Assembly: GCA_020846745.1 (NCBI GenBank) | Contig: JADLDI010000155.1 | Location: forward strand, 1 to 59,242 | Length of the DNA stretch: 59,242 nucleotides | Origin: Bryobacterales bacterium | Lineage (GTDB): Bacteria; Acidobacteriota; Terriglobia; Bryobacterales; Bryobacteraceae | Direction of reading: 5' to 3' | Shown: piece after piece, positions 26,668 to 36,461 of the stretch | How positions within the stretch are numbered: position 1 is the stretch's first letter | Layout of the letters: each line of letters starts with the position of its first letter | Notes under the pieces: generated by a model | What the model saw: only the letters and a program-made list of their open reading frames with translations | Told to the model about the DNA's origin: nothing | The model's database searches: none | Position numbers and translations under genes: made by a program

Positions 26668-28056
26668 TTAGGTGAGGATTTCCGTGATGACGCGGGCGGG
26701 ATACTGATCAGTTAGACGGTCTTTCAAGCCATTGCGTTCAAATACCAAGGTTTGGAAATTCAGGCCTGCGAGGTGGAGCATGGTCGCGTGGAAGTCGTGC
26801 ACGCTGACCCGGTTTTCCACCGCCTTGTGACCGATGTCGTCGGTAGCCCCGTAGGCGAGTCCGCCTTTCACGCCGCCCCCGGCCATCCAGGTGGTGAAGC
26901 CGCTGGGACCGTGGTCGCGGCCGGCGTTACCGGCATCGCGAACTTGCGAGAGCGGAAGGCGGCCGAACTCCCCGCTGTACATGATCAGCGTCGAATCCAG
27001 CAGGCCGCGCCGCTTAAGATCCCGGACTAGGGCCGCGATGGGCTTGTCAGTCTTACCGCAGGCGTAGCGGAGGCCGGTGGTGAGGTCGGCGTGGTTATCC
27101 CATATCTGGCCTTCGATGAAGATCTGAATGAAGCGGACCCCGCGTTCGACCAGGCGGCGAGCCATTAAACAGCGCTTCCCGTAGGATTGAGTCAGTTCCT
27201 GATTCAGGCCGTACATTTCCTTCGTCGCATCGGACTCTTTCGACAGGTCCAGCGCATCGGTAGCTTCCATTTGCATGCGGGCCGCCATCTCGTAACTCGA
27301 GATACGCGCGTCGAGGTCGGGTTGGGCGCGGCGTTCGGCGCGGTGCGCATCGTCGATCTGTTTGAGAAGACGGCGGCGGGCTTCAACGAGCGGAGTTGGA
27401 ATGTCGTCGGAAGGTTTGAGGTTCAGGAGGGGGGCGCCTTCACTGCGGAAACGTGTGCCCTGATAAACGGGTGGCAGCCAGCCGGACTGCCAGTTCTGGA
27501 TTCCGTTGATGGGTAGGCCTTTGGGGTCGTCAAGCACGATGTAAGCCGGAAGGTTCTTGTTTTCGCTTCCTAAGCCGTAAGTTACCCATGCGCCGAGGGA
27601 TGGGCGGCCGGGGATGGTGCGGCCGGTGTGCATAAGATAAAGTGACGGTTCGTGATTGAAATGTTCGCCGTAAGTAGAGCGGATGAGGCAGACATCATCG
27701 ATTACCGAACCGAGGTTCGGCAGTAACTCGGAAATCTCGACGCCTGACTTACCATAACGTCTGAAATCGAAGGGTGACGGCAGCATGCCGCCTACCTCGT
27801 TGGTGAACTCGATCTCGTTGGCGACGTCGCGCGGAGCGGCACTACCGGCCAGGCGCTTCAGCATAGGTTTGGGATCGAAGAGATCCACCTGGCTGGGGCC
27901 GCCGTTCATAAAGAGATGGATGATCGACTTAGCTTTGGCTCTGCTGGGTGCGGCTAGGAGTTTGCCGCCTAACAGGGCAGCGAGGGCGGCGCCATGGACG
28001 CCGTCGGCCATATGGGAGAAGAAGTCGCGGCGCGAGAGACTTTTCTTAGTCGACAT
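26668..28056 (-). CDS. DUF1501 protein, Tat-exported sulfatase-like
   Basis: A 462-residue protein with a twin-arginine type start (SLSRRDFFSHMADGVHGAALAALLG). It has the DUF1501 hallmarks IIHLFMNGGPSQVDLFDPKP, HEPSLYLMHTGRTIPGRPSLGAWVTYGLG and STLIMYSGEFGRLPLSQ, then GRDHGPSGFTTWMAGGGVKGG. The fold is related to alkaline phosphatase/sulfatase proteins, but the true activity is unknown. It overlaps the upstream haem-protein gene by 11 bases; DUF1501 and DUF1549/1553 proteins are a conserved pair in planctomycetes, verrucomicrobia and acidobacteria, which suggests a joint role in the periplasm. Confidence 0.88.
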   Translation of the reverse strand: MSTKKSLSRRDFFSHMADGVHGAALAALLGGKLLAAPSRAKAKSIIHLFMNGGPSQVDLFDPKPMLKRLAGSAAPRDVANEIEFTNEVGGMLPSPFDFRRYGKSGVEISELLPNLGSVIDDVCLIRSTYGEHFNHEPSLYLMHTGRTIPGRPSLGAWVTYGLGSENKNLPAYIVLDDPKGLPINGIQNWQSGWLPPVYQGTRFRSEGAPLLNLKPSDDIPTPLVEARRRLLKQIDDAHRAERRAQPDLDARISSYEMAARMQMEATDALDLSKESDATKEMYGLNQELTQSYGKRCLMARRLVERGVRFIQIFIEGQIWDNHADLTTGLRYACGKTDKPIAALVRDLKRRGLLDSTLIMYSGEFGRLPLSQVRDAGNAGRDHGPSGFTTWMAGGGVKGGLAYGATDDIGHKAVENRVSVHDFHATMLHLAGLNFQTLVFERNGLKDRLTDQYPARVITEILT

Positions 28057-30910
28057 AGGAAAACTCCGCCGAATTCAAGAGTGTGTGAATGAGATCGCCC
28101 AACGCCATCCACTGCGCCATAACGCGCTGGGGAGCTGGTTCGCGTTTTGCGGATAGTCGCGGCTTCCATTCAGCCTCGAACTCCGCCAATGCCGCAGCGG
28201 CGCGGGCGATTTCGGGTTGAGATGGAGGCCGGGACAGAACACGCCGGTAGACCAGTTGAATCTGCGCCTCGCGGCTGACGGGCTGCTCGTCGAGGATTCG
28301 GCCCGCGAGGTGGCGGGCGTCCTCAATCGTCGCAGCGCTATTCATCAACTGGAGTGCTTGAGTGGCAACGACCGAGCGCGGACGGTCGATGCAGTTGGGT
28401 GTCATTGGCGGGGTGTCAAACGTCTCGAGCATGGTGACGGGCGTACGCCGCCGTTGCAGCACGTAGAGCGCACGCCTGTAGCCTCTGCCTGAACTCTTCG
28501 GAACGACCTCTCCATCGGGTTTGACGTCGATTGGTGAGGCGGGCCCGAACGCGGTGGGATCGAGTTGGCCGGTCACCTTACGGATCGAATCATAGATCGC
28601 GTCGGCATCCATGCGGCGCATCGGCATGCGCGAGAGCAGGATGTTATCCGGGTCCTTTGTTTCCAGGCCTGGAGCTACTCTTGATGTTTGACGGAACGCC
28701 GTTGAGTTCAAAATGAGGCGATGGATCGACTTGAGACTCCAGTTATTCCGCACTAACTCTGTGGCCAGCCAATCGAGTAACTCAGGGTGCGACGGCGCAG
28801 AGCCTGTTTTACCGAAGTTGGCCGGCGTGGCAACAATGCCGCGACCGAAGTAGTGCATCCAGATGCGGTTGACGATGACGCGAGCGGTCAACGGGTGATT
28901 CGGTTGAGTGATCCAGTCGGCCAGGGCGATGCGGCGCCCCGTGGAATCGCCAAGAGGGCCGCCGGGCTCTCCGGAAGTGGGGACGCGATAAGGCTTCAGT
29001 CCGGCGGTTAGGACCGCCGGAACCCCCGGGCGGACTTCTTCACCCGGCGCGAGTGCGTCGCCACGGCGGAGTAGATACGCCCCCGAAGGTTCGCCGCCCA
29101 TCTCATAAAGGGCACGCACATGTGGGAGCGGCTTGAGCTTTGCCCGAAGATCAGCGAGTTGTTTGCGGACACGATCGGCTTCGGGGCGATAATCAGTAAA
29201 CTTGGCGGCCACGTCGACGGTAGTGATGTTCAGGGTGTCTGCGAACTTCTCGGCCAGATATTTCTGGACATCGGTCCGCTTCGCCTCTTCGGTCGCGTAT
29301 ACCGCTTGCAGGTCCGCGCGAACACCTTCGGGCAGACTTGAAAGGCGCTGCTCCAGTAACTTACCGCGGAGCGGTTTTTCTCGTTCCTTCTGGGCTGCTT
29401 CGATCTTGCGGATTTCGACCTCAAGCGGAGCGTTGGCGGTTTCGATTTCCCGGCGCTCAGAGGCGAGAGCGATGTCGAGGTGGCGCTTGGTGGGAATCAC
29501 CCAATCGTAAGGGTCATACGCTGTTTGCAGGACTGCCGACAGGCGGTAGTAATCGCGCTGAGGCAGTGGATCGTACTTATGGTTGTGGCAGCGGGCGCAA
29601 CCGATCGTCAGTCCCAGAACGGCGGAGCCGAAGACTTCCATCTGGTCCGCGATCACGTTCATGCGTTCGGGGATAAAGCTCTGGGGCGGGGAATATGTCC
29701 CGTCGGGCGCCATACGCCAGAATCCAGTGGCCACTAACTTCTCTAACTCGGCGGGTTCAACGTCTTTTCGGCCTTGCCACTTCACCATTTCGTCGCCCGC
29801 GATCTGTTCGCGAAGGAACTGGTCGTAAGGCTTGTCGGCGTTAAGTGAGCGGATCACATAATCGCGATAGCGCCACGCCTGTGGACGTAACTCGTCTGCT
29901 TCGACTTTGCCTTCGGAATCGGAGTAACCAGCGGCATCCAGCCAGTAACGTCCCCAGCGCTCCCCGTATTCGTTGGATTGAAGGAGATGCTCGACCAGGC
30001 GCTGGTAGGCGTCGCGACGCTTGTCGCTCACGAAGCGGTCAACCTCTTCGGGCGTTGGCGGCATGCCGGTGACCGCGATATAGGCTCGGCGGACGAGCAT
30101 CAACGGGGTGGCGGGTGCGGAGAAAGTAAGTGCCCTAGACTCGAGTTTCTGGAGGAGGAAGGCGTCCACCGGTGTGCGAACCAGATTCTGGTTATGAACT
30201 TTCGGCGGCTCTACGCGCTTAGGCGGCTGAAATGACCAAAACTGCCGGTCCTTCTCTTTGACCAGTTCGTCGCGCGACTCGTCGACCGCGGGCGGGGCGG
30301 CAGGGGCGCCGGCGGCAATCCAGCGGCGAAGTGTGTCGACCTCCGCGGTCGACGGCGGGCGTACCGAGAAGTCGAACTGCAACTTAGCGGGCGGCATATC
30401 GCCCGACACAATCCGTTTGATGATGAGGCTCTCTTCGGGCTTACCTGCAATCAGTGCGGGGCCGGATTTGCCGCCTTTGAGCCGCGCCGGTTGGGTCCGT
30501 AAGTCCAGTCCTCCATGCTGCAAGCGCTTACCGTGGCACACAACGCAGCGCATCTGAAAGATAGAAAGCGCGTCGCGCTCAGAGACCGCCGCAGCGGTGG
30601 GCACGGCAGAGTCGATCCACGCCCGAATCTTGTTGATATCTCCGTCGCTCAGTTTTGGGCCGCCGGGCGGCATGGAACCGGATGTTACCTTTTGAACCAG
30701 CAGGCTGCGATCGGACGCGCCCGGTTGGACGGCATGCCCGGATTTTCCTCCTTTGAGGGTGCTGTTAAGGGTCGACAGATCGAGGCCCGCCTGCGCATTG
30801 GGTCCGGTGTGACAGGCGACGCAGCGGGCACGGAAAATCGGGGCGACTTCTGTGGTGAAATCAGCCGCCGAGGCGCCTACGGCCACCGCGAGGAGAGCGA
30901 TCAGCTTCAT
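28046..30910 (-). CDS. DUF1549/DUF1553 protein with two planctomycete-type cytochrome c motifs
   Basis: A 954-residue periplasmic protein. A short signal peptide (1-16) is followed by two haem-binding motifs, CVACH at 30-34 and CVVCH at 122-126, each in a PSCyt1-like domain with repeated LKGGKSG and GDMPPAKLQF-type segments. The DUF1549 domain follows (about 245-450, DAFLLQKLESRALTFS and WGRYWLDAAGYSDSEG), with a third CARCH motif near 420. A coiled-coil stretch (about 495-590) and the C-terminal DUF1553 domain (LTARVIVNRIWMHYFGRGIV, PSHPELLDWLATELV) complete it. Such proteins probably carry electrons for a periplasmic reaction of the DUF1501 partner. It heads a six-gene operon running down to 21443. 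Confidence 0.85.
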   Translation of the reverse strand: MKLIALLAVAVGASAADFTTEVAPIFRARCVACHTGPNAQAGLDLSTLNSTLKGGKSGHAVQPGASDRSLLVQKVTSGSMPPGGPKLSDGDINKIRAWIDSAVPTAAAVSERDALSIFQMRCVVCHGKRLQHGGLDLRTQPARLKGGKSGPALIAGKPEESLIIKRIVSGDMPPAKLQFDFSVRPPSTAEVDTLRRWIAAGAPAAPPAVDESRDELVKEKDRQFWSFQPPKRVEPPKVHNQNLVRTPVDAFLLQKLESRALTFSAPATPLMLVRRAYIAVTGMPPTPEEVDRFVSDKRRDAYQRLVEHLLQSNEYGERWGRYWLDAAGYSDSEGKVEADELRPQAWRYRDYVIRSLNADKPYDQFLREQIAGDEMVKWQGRKDVEPAELEKLVATGFWRMAPDGTYSPPQSFIPERMNVIADQMEVFGSAVLGLTIGCARCHNHKYDPLPQRDYYRLSAVLQTAYDPYDWVIPTKRHLDIALASERREIETANAPLEVEIRKIEAAQKEREKPLRGKLLEQRLSSLPEGVRADLQAVYATEEAKRTDVQKYLAEKFADTLNITTVDVAAKFTDYRPEADRVRKQLADLRAKLKPLPHVRALYEMGGEPSGAYLLRRGDALAPGEEVRPGVPAVLTAGLKPYRVPTSGEPGGPLGDSTGRRIALADWITQPNHPLTARVIVNRIWMHYFGRGIVATPANFGKTGSAPSHPELLDWLATELVRNNWSLKSIHRLILNSTAFRQTSRVAPGLETKDPDNILLSRMPMRRMDADAIYDSIRKVTGQLDPTAFGPASPIDVKPDGEVVPKSSGRGYRRALYVLQRRRTPVTMLETFDTPPMTPNCIDRPRSVVATQALQLMNSAATIEDARHLAGRILDEQPVSREAQIQLVYRRVLSRPPSQPEIARAAAALAEFEAEWKPRLSAKREPAPQRVMAQWMALGDLIHTLLNSAEFSYVD

Positions 30911-30981
30911 GGCTTGAGAGCGAACAACTGGTTATCTTATCGTATTCGCTTCCGACCGCAGCCAACCTCAATTTCAGCTTG

Positions 30982-31677
30982 TTAAACGCTTAGGTGTGCC
31001 TTCACGACCGCATCGGTGAGATCCGCGATGGATCCGGCGGCCATGCGGCGGCCCTTGTCGAGAATGCAGAACTCACTGGCCACGCGGCGCGCGAACGGGA
31101 GTTTCTGCTCCACCAGCAGGATGGTGAGCCCTTCCTCTTTGTTGAGCTTGATCAGGATGTCGCCGATCTCGTGAACGATGTTGGGCTGGATCCCCTCTGT
31201 CGGTTCGTCCAGGATCAGCAACTTGGGTTGCAAAACCAAGGCGCGGCCGATCGCGAGTTGCTGCTGCTGGCCGCCCGACAAGTCGCCGCCCTTGCGCCGG
31301 AGCATCTGCTTCAACACTGGAAACAGTTCGAAGATACGGTCCGGAATTGTCTTCGGTCCGTTCTTCCGAATACCGACGCCGACGCGCAGATTTTCTTCGA
31401 CGGTAAGGTGTGAGAAGATGTCGCGGCCTTGGGGAACGTAGCCGATACCGACCTGCGCACGGTACTCAGCGGTGTGCTTCAGCAGATCTGTAGAGTCGAA
31501 GCGGATCTGGCCGGACTGCACGGATTGCAGACCCATGATGCACTTCAGAAGGGTTGTCTTACCGGTTCCGTTGCGGCCCATGAGGCAGAGGCGAGCGCCG
31601 GCGGGGACCTCCAAATCGATGTCCCAAAGCGTGTGGCTGCCGCCGTAAAACTGGTTGAGTCCTTGAATCGAAAGCAA
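30982..31677 (-). CDS. urtE: Urea ABC transporter ATPase UrtE
   Basis: A 231-residue ATPase of the branched-chain amino acid/urea (LivF-like) class. Walker A is GRNGTGKTTLLK (about 35), the signature is LSGGQQQQLAIGRALV, and Walker B is LLILDEPTEGIQPNI. Opening SIQGLNQFYGGSHTLWDI is typical of UrtE. It powers urea uptake with UrtD. It is the last gene of the urt operon, 2 bases after urtD. The 71 bases that follow, up to the haem-protein gene, probably carry a new promoter, because the functions differ. Confidence 0.93.
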   Translation of the reverse strand: MLSIQGLNQFYGGSHTLWDIDLEVPAGARLCLMGRNGTGKTTLLKCIMGLQSVQSGQIRFDSTDLLKHTAEYRAQVGIGYVPQGRDIFSHLTVEENLRVGVGIRKNGPKTIPDRIFELFPVLKQMLRRKGGDLSGGQQQQLAIGRALVLQPKLLILDEPTEGIQPNIVHEIGDILIKLNKEEGLTILLVEQKLPFARRVASEFCILDKGRRMAAGSIADLTDAVVKAHLSV

Positions 31678-31679
31678 AC

Positions 31680-32426
31680 TTACTCTCCCAGATAAACTTC
31701 GACGACGCGGGGATTGTTCTGTACGGCGTCCATATTACCTTCCGCCAGGACACTGCCTTCGTGCAGGACGGTCACACGGCGCGCGATTGAACGGACAAAC
31801 GCCATGTCGTGCTCAACCACGATGAGCGAATGTGTTCCGGCAAGCGAAAGGAGTAACTCGGCGGTGCGCTCGCATTCGTGCGGGGTCATTCCGGCTACCG
31901 GTTCGTCGACCAGCAGTAACTCCGGGTCCTGCATCAGGAGCATACCAATTTCCAGCCACTGTTTCTGTCCGTGGGACAGAACGCGGCCGAGCGAATGGCG
32001 CTGTTCCGTCAGCCCAATGATGCCGAGTACCTCTTCGATGCGGCCGTGCTGTTGGGGAGAGATGCGTGCGCGGAGCGTCTTGAGGAAAGAACGTGTACCG
32101 GCGAGCGCGAGTTCCAGGTTTTCGAGAACCGTCAGTTGCTCGAAAACGGTGGGCTTCTGGAACTTGCGGCCGATGCCGGCGGCAACGATTTCGGGTTCAG
32201 ACATTGTGAGCAAATCGATGTTGTCGCCGAAGAACGCAATACCAGCGTCAGGGCGGGTCTTCCCGGTAATCACGTCCATCATCGTCGTTTTGCCGGCGCC
32301 GTTGGGTCCGATGATACAGAGCAGTTCGCCCGGATCGACGAAGAGCGACAGATTGTTCAGTGCCTTAAAACCGTCGAAGCTGACCGTTACATCTTCCAGG
32401 TACAGACGCTTACCGCCGGGTTTCAT
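31680..32426 (-). CDS. urtD: Urea ABC transporter ATPase UrtD
   Basis: A 248-residue LivG-like ATPase. It opens with LYLEDVTVSFDGFKALNNLS, has Walker A GPNGAGKTTMMD, GIGRKFQKPTVFEQLTVLENL, the signature LSHGQKQWLEIGMLL and Walker B LLLVDEPVAGMTPHE. The RKFQKP and SHGQKQWLEIGM wording is specific for UrtD within this class. It overlaps the end of urtC by 17 bases. Confidence 0.93.
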   Translation of the reverse strand: MKPGGKRLYLEDVTVSFDGFKALNNLSLFVDPGELLCIIGPNGAGKTTMMDVITGKTRPDAGIAFFGDNIDLLTMSEPEIVAAGIGRKFQKPTVFEQLTVLENLELALAGTRSFLKTLRARISPQQHGRIEEVLGIIGLTEQRHSLGRVLSHGQKQWLEIGMLLMQDPELLLVDEPVAGMTPHECERTAELLLSLAGTHSLIVVEHDMAFVRSIARRVTVLHEGSVLAEGNMDAVQNNPRVVEVYLGE

Positions 32427-33519
32427 TTATCCCCTGACCGCCGCGCAACAGGCCGGTTAGACCTTGCGGCAGAAAAATAGTTACTAACACGAACAAAGCT
32501 CCCAGAGCGAATAGCCAGACTTCGGGAAATGCGCCGGTGAGGTACGTCTTGGCGTAGTTGACGGCAACTGCGCCGGCCACTGCACCATAAAGCGTGCCGC
32601 GTCCGCCGACGGCCACCCAAATGACTGCTTCAATCGAGTTGATAGGCGCGAACTCGCTGGGATTGATGATGCCGACCTGAGGTACGTACAGTGCTCCGGC
32701 AACGCCCGCGATAATGGCTGAAAACACGAAGCTCCACAGTTTGAACGACTCGACCGGATATCCCAGAAATCGCATGCGGCTTTCGGCATCACGAATTGCG
32801 CGCATGATGCGTCCGGCGCGGGAGTGAATCAGGCTGCGGCCGGCAAGATAACTGACGAGTAACGCCGCAAGTGTGAACATCAATAACAGCAGCCGAGTCT
32901 TCTCAGACTGCAGGTCGAAGCCGAGAATATCCTTGAAATCAGTAAAACCGTTGTTGCCTCCGAAACCCATGTCGTTTCGGAAGAAGGCGAGCATCAGCGC
33001 ATAGGTCAACGCTTGAGTAATGATCGAGAAGTAGACGCCGGTAACTCGGGAACGGAACGCAAACCAACCGAAGATCCAGGCCAGGGCGGCGGGGACGAGG
33101 ATCATCATCAACAGTGCGAATGCGAAGTGGTTGAACCCATACCAGAACCATGGCAGCGACTTCCAGTTCAGAAACACCATGAAGTCCGGCAGGACAGGGT
33201 CGCCATACACGCCGCGCGGGCCGATCTGGCGCATGAGATACATGCCCATGGCGTATCCGCCGAGCGAGAAGAACGCTGCCTGTCCCAGACTCAGGATGCC
33301 GCAATAGCCCCAGATGAGGTCGACCGAGAGGGCCAGCATCGCATAGCAGAGATACTTGCCAATCAAGGTCATTCCAAAGCTCGACAAGTGCAGCGCTGAT
33401 GTTTCGGGGAAAACTAAGTTTAGTAGCGGTAGAAGAATGGCGGCGACGGCCAGCGCGAGGAAGAAGAAACCTTCCCCACGGTCGCGACGCCAGATAGATA
33501 GCCAGGTTGCCGGCGTCAT
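32410..33519 (-). CDS. urtC: Urea ABC transporter permease UrtC
   Basis: A 369-residue LivM-like inner-membrane permease with about ten helices. Family-specific stretches include LIWGYCGILSLGQAAFFSLGGYAMGMYLMRQI, FGWFAFRSRVTGVYFSIITQALTYAL, and the EAA-like AVGGRGTLYGAVAGAV loop that contacts the ATPases. It pairs with UrtB to form the urea channel. Its start overlaps the urtB stop by one base (TAATG), and the end overlaps urtD. Confidence 0.93.
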   Translation of the reverse strand: MTPATWLSIWRRDRGEGFFFLALAVAAILLPLLNLVFPETSALHLSSFGMTLIGKYLCYAMLALSVDLIWGYCGILSLGQAAFFSLGGYAMGMYLMRQIGPRGVYGDPVLPDFMVFLNWKSLPWFWYGFNHFAFALLMMILVPAALAWIFGWFAFRSRVTGVYFSIITQALTYALMLAFFRNDMGFGGNNGFTDFKDILGFDLQSEKTRLLLLMFTLAALLVSYLAGRSLIHSRAGRIMRAIRDAESRMRFLGYPVESFKLWSFVFSAIIAGVAGALYVPQVGIINPSEFAPINSIEAVIWVAVGGRGTLYGAVAGAVAVNYAKTYLTGAFPEVWLFALGALFVLVTIFLPQGLTGLLRGGQGINETRR

Positions 33520-35144
33520 TACTTATCCTCCGCCGCGCGTCCGGTTTGCGGGAACAGACCGCGTGGACGCCGCTGAATGAAGATTATCAGCGCGATAAGG
33601 ACAAGAATTTTGGCGAGCACAGCGCCGGCATAGGGTTCGAGTAAGTTGCTGACGATACCCATCGACATACCGCCGATAAGAGAGCCCCACAAATTGCCGA
33701 CACCGCCGAACACCACGACCATAAACGAGTCGATAATGTACGCCTGTCCGAGGTTGGGACCGACGTTGGTGAGCTGGCTAAGCGCCACGCCAGCCACGCC
33801 GGCGATACCGGAACCGAGGCCGAAGGTCATCGCATCAACCCACTCGGTGCGGATTCCCATAGCCTTCGCCATGCCGCGATTTTGCGAAACCGCCCGAATC
33901 ATCAGGCCGAGACGCGTCTTCTTTAACGCCAGCAGTACACAGGCAAAAACGATAAGTGCGAATAAGACGATGTACAAACGGTTGTAAGTGAGAGTCAATG
34001 CATCGTTAATGCGCAGCGAACCGCTCATCCAGCCGGGTGTCTTCACCGAACGGTTGAGGGCGGAGAAGATAGACCGGACTGTCTGCTGCAGGACGAGGCT
34101 GACCCCGAAGGTGGCAAGTAGCGTTTCGAGCGGCCGGTTATAAAGGAGGCGGATGATTGAGCGTTCCATGATCACACCGGTGGCTCCCGATACGAGAAAC
34201 GCGGCCGGAATCGCAACAAGTACCGAAATGCCGATGTGATCGGGCATAGCCACCTGCACCAGGTATGTGGTGTAAGCGCCGAGCATCATCAGTTCGCCAT
34301 GCGCCATATTGATAACGCCAACAACGCCGAAAGTGATGGCTAAGCCCATCGCGATCAGGACGAGCACCGAACCAAGGCTGAGGCCGAAGAACAACGTTTC
34401 GATGCCGGAATAGGCGGTTCGCCAAACATCGATCGAGCCCACGGCGTCGATCGCGGCGGCTTTGACGTTTGCATCCTTCTCTTCTTCGATCAGGCGTGCC
34501 AGGCGGTTGCGAACCTCCTGGCTCAAGGTGGACCGCAATGTTTTGACGGCGCTGATCCGGGCGCGAGGATCTTCGGAGTCGAGGGTGCCGATGGCGACAG
34601 CTAAGTTGATTTCAGCTTTGACTCTGGAATCCTGTTCAGCGGCGAGTTGATCGCGAAGCAATTGGAGAGTTGTCGCATCGAGCGACTGCGAAATCCCGCG
34701 GACCGCCTCAATGCGCACGGCAGGATCGGCATTCGTCAGCGAAAAGCGCGCGAGCGCCGTCCGTAAGGAGCGGCGCAATGAATTGTTCGTGCCGATTTTG
34801 CTGACGCTGTCGGCTGGAGTGGTTCCGGCCTCGGCAAGCGATGCCGGATCGATGAGGGTAAGCGGATCGCCGTCGGCCGACTTTAGAAGGAATATCTTCT
34901 GATCGCTGTTGCGGTAAGCAAGGCGATCTTCGAGTAGGGCTGTTAACGCCTGGCGGGCTTTTGGGTGGCTACCCTGAATAATACGCTGCGCAATAGCGTG
35001 TTTGTCTGAGTAACTAGCTTCGCGGAGTTCACCCAGGGTTGCGAGAAAGTGAGCGTCGTCTTGTGTTTGCGCCAGGCCGGGGACTACGCTCCAAAGGGCG
35101 AGTCCGAGCAGCAACCCGAACCCGCCCATCTGAAGTGGTTTCAT
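33519..35144 (-). CDS. urtB: Urea ABC transporter permease UrtB
   Basis: A 541-residue protein with a signal-like N-terminus and a long periplasmic HEAT-like region (about 25-245, repeated Asp-Pro-x-x-Arg-x-x-Ala-Val units). The LivH-like permease domain follows (SLGSVLVLIAMGLAITFGVVGVINMAHGELMML onward). The extended N-terminus is normal for UrtB and separates it from LivH. ATG 35144 overlaps the urtA stop as TGATG; a GTG one codon earlier is also open. Confidence 0.92.
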   Translation of the reverse strand: MKPLQMGGFGLLLGLALWSVVPGLAQTQDDAHFLATLGELREASYSDKHAIAQRIIQGSHPKARQALTALLEDRLAYRNSDQKIFLLKSADGDPLTLIDPASLAEAGTTPADSVSKIGTNNSLRRSLRTALARFSLTNADPAVRIEAVRGISQSLDATTLQLLRDQLAAEQDSRVKAEINLAVAIGTLDSEDPRARISAVKTLRSTLSQEVRNRLARLIEEEKDANVKAAAIDAVGSIDVWRTAYSGIETLFFGLSLGSVLVLIAMGLAITFGVVGVINMAHGELMMLGAYTTYLVQVAMPDHIGISVLVAIPAAFLVSGATGVIMERSIIRLLYNRPLETLLATFGVSLVLQQTVRSIFSALNRSVKTPGWMSGSLRINDALTLTYNRLYIVLFALIVFACVLLALKKTRLGLMIRAVSQNRGMAKAMGIRTEWVDAMTFGLGSGIAGVAGVALSQLTNVGPNLGQAYIIDSFMVVVFGGVGNLWGSLIGGMSMGIVSNLLEPYAGAVLAKILVLIALIIFIQRRPRGLFPQTGRAAEDK

Positions 35145-36424
35145 CACTTATAGTTCTGTCCAGAGCACTTCTTGGTGACTTTGTTGTAATTGCCGCAATT
35201 GAGCGTAACCCAATCGGCGTCGATGTTCTTGCTGCCGGGCAGGAAGTCTGACCAGGCATCGCCGGGAACACCGCCGTTCGATTTCCAAACGACGTTGAAC
35301 TGCCCATCGGCTTTCACTTCGCCGATGTAGACCGGCTTGGTGATGTGGTGATTGGGCAGGACTTTGGCCACGCCGCCGGTGAGGTTCGGAGTTTCAAGGC
35401 CGGGCAGGGCAGCCAGCACCTTGTTCACATCGGTGGACTTGGCCTTTTCGACAGCTTTCACCCAGAAGTTGAAACCAACGTAGTGGGCTTCCATCGGATC
35501 GTTGGTGGTGCGCTTGTTGTTCTTGATATACGCCTTCCACTGGTCGATGAAAGCCTTGTTGGCCGGAGTGTTGATGCTCTGGAAGTAATTCCAGGCGGCA
35601 AGGTGGCCCACCAGCGGCTTTGTGTCGACACCAGAGAGTTCTTCCTCGCCGACCGAGAAGGCGACTATCGGGATGTTTTCAGCCGAGATCTTCTGGTTGC
35701 CGAGTTCCTTGTAGAAAGGGACGTTGGCGTCGCCATTGATGGTGGAAACGACAGCCGTCTTCTTGCCGGCGGATCCGAACCTCTTGATGGCGGCAACGCG
35801 GGTTTGCCAGTCGGAGTGGCCGAACGGCGTATAGTTGATCGAGATATCTTCGGCCTTCACACCTTTAGACAGGAGATAGGCTTCCAGGATCTTATTGGTC
35901 GTACGAGGGTACACATAGTCGGTTCCTTCAAGAACCCAACGCTTCACGCCAACCTCCTTCATCAGGTAGTCGACAGCCGGGATCGCCTGCTGGTTCGGCG
36001 CGGCGCCCGTATAGATGACGTTCTTCGAAGATTCCTCACCTTCGTATTGGACCGGATAGAAGAGCAGTCCGTTGTTTTTCTCGAACACGGGAAGCACGGA
36101 CTTGCGAGATACGGAAGTCCAGCAGCCGAACACAACGGCGACCTTGTCCTTCTCGAGCAACTGCTTCGCCTTTTCCGCAAACAGCGGCCAGTTGGATGCG
36201 GGATCGACTACAACAGCTTCGAGCTTCTTGCCCAACACGCCGCCTTTTTTGTTTTGGGCGGCAACCAGCATGAGGATCGTGTCTTTGAGCGTGGTTTCGC
36301 TGATGGCCATGGTGCCGGACAACGAATGCAGGACACCCACCTTGATTGTGTCCTGCGCCACCGCGGAAGTGGTCAGAAGGCCTGTGCCCGCGAGCAGCGT
36401 GGCGATCATTTGTCTACGTATCAT
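35144..36424 (-). CDS. urtA: Urea ABC transporter substrate-binding protein UrtA
   Basis: A 426-residue periplasmic binding protein. A signal peptide (MIRRQMIATLLAGTGLLTTSAVA) is followed by IKVGVLHSLSGTMAISETTLKD, the diagnostic start of UrtA. FGCWTSVSRKSVLPVFE, YPVQYEGEESSKNVIYTGAAPNQQ and NDPMEAHYVGF complete the match. It captures urea and delivers it to UrtBC. ATG 36424 was preferred over upstream starts because GGAGA lies 8 bases before it. It sits 37 bases downstream of the porin gene. Confidence 0.94.
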   Translation of the reverse strand: MIRRQMIATLLAGTGLLTTSAVAQDTIKVGVLHSLSGTMAISETTLKDTILMLVAAQNKKGGVLGKKLEAVVVDPASNWPLFAEKAKQLLEKDKVAVVFGCWTSVSRKSVLPVFEKNNGLLFYPVQYEGEESSKNVIYTGAAPNQQAIPAVDYLMKEVGVKRWVLEGTDYVYPRTTNKILEAYLLSKGVKAEDISINYTPFGHSDWQTRVAAIKRFGSAGKKTAVVSTINGDANVPFYKELGNQKISAENIPIVAFSVGEEELSGVDTKPLVGHLAAWNYFQSINTPANKAFIDQWKAYIKNNKRTTNDPMEAHYVGFNFWVKAVEKAKSTDVNKVLAALPGLETPNLTGGVAKVLPNHHITKPVYIGEVKADGQFNVVWKSNGGVPGDAWSDFLPGSKNIDADWVTLNCGNYNKVTKKCSGQNYK

Positions 36425-36461
36425 CAAATTGTTCTCCATGTTCCGATTGCTTAGCTGTTGC

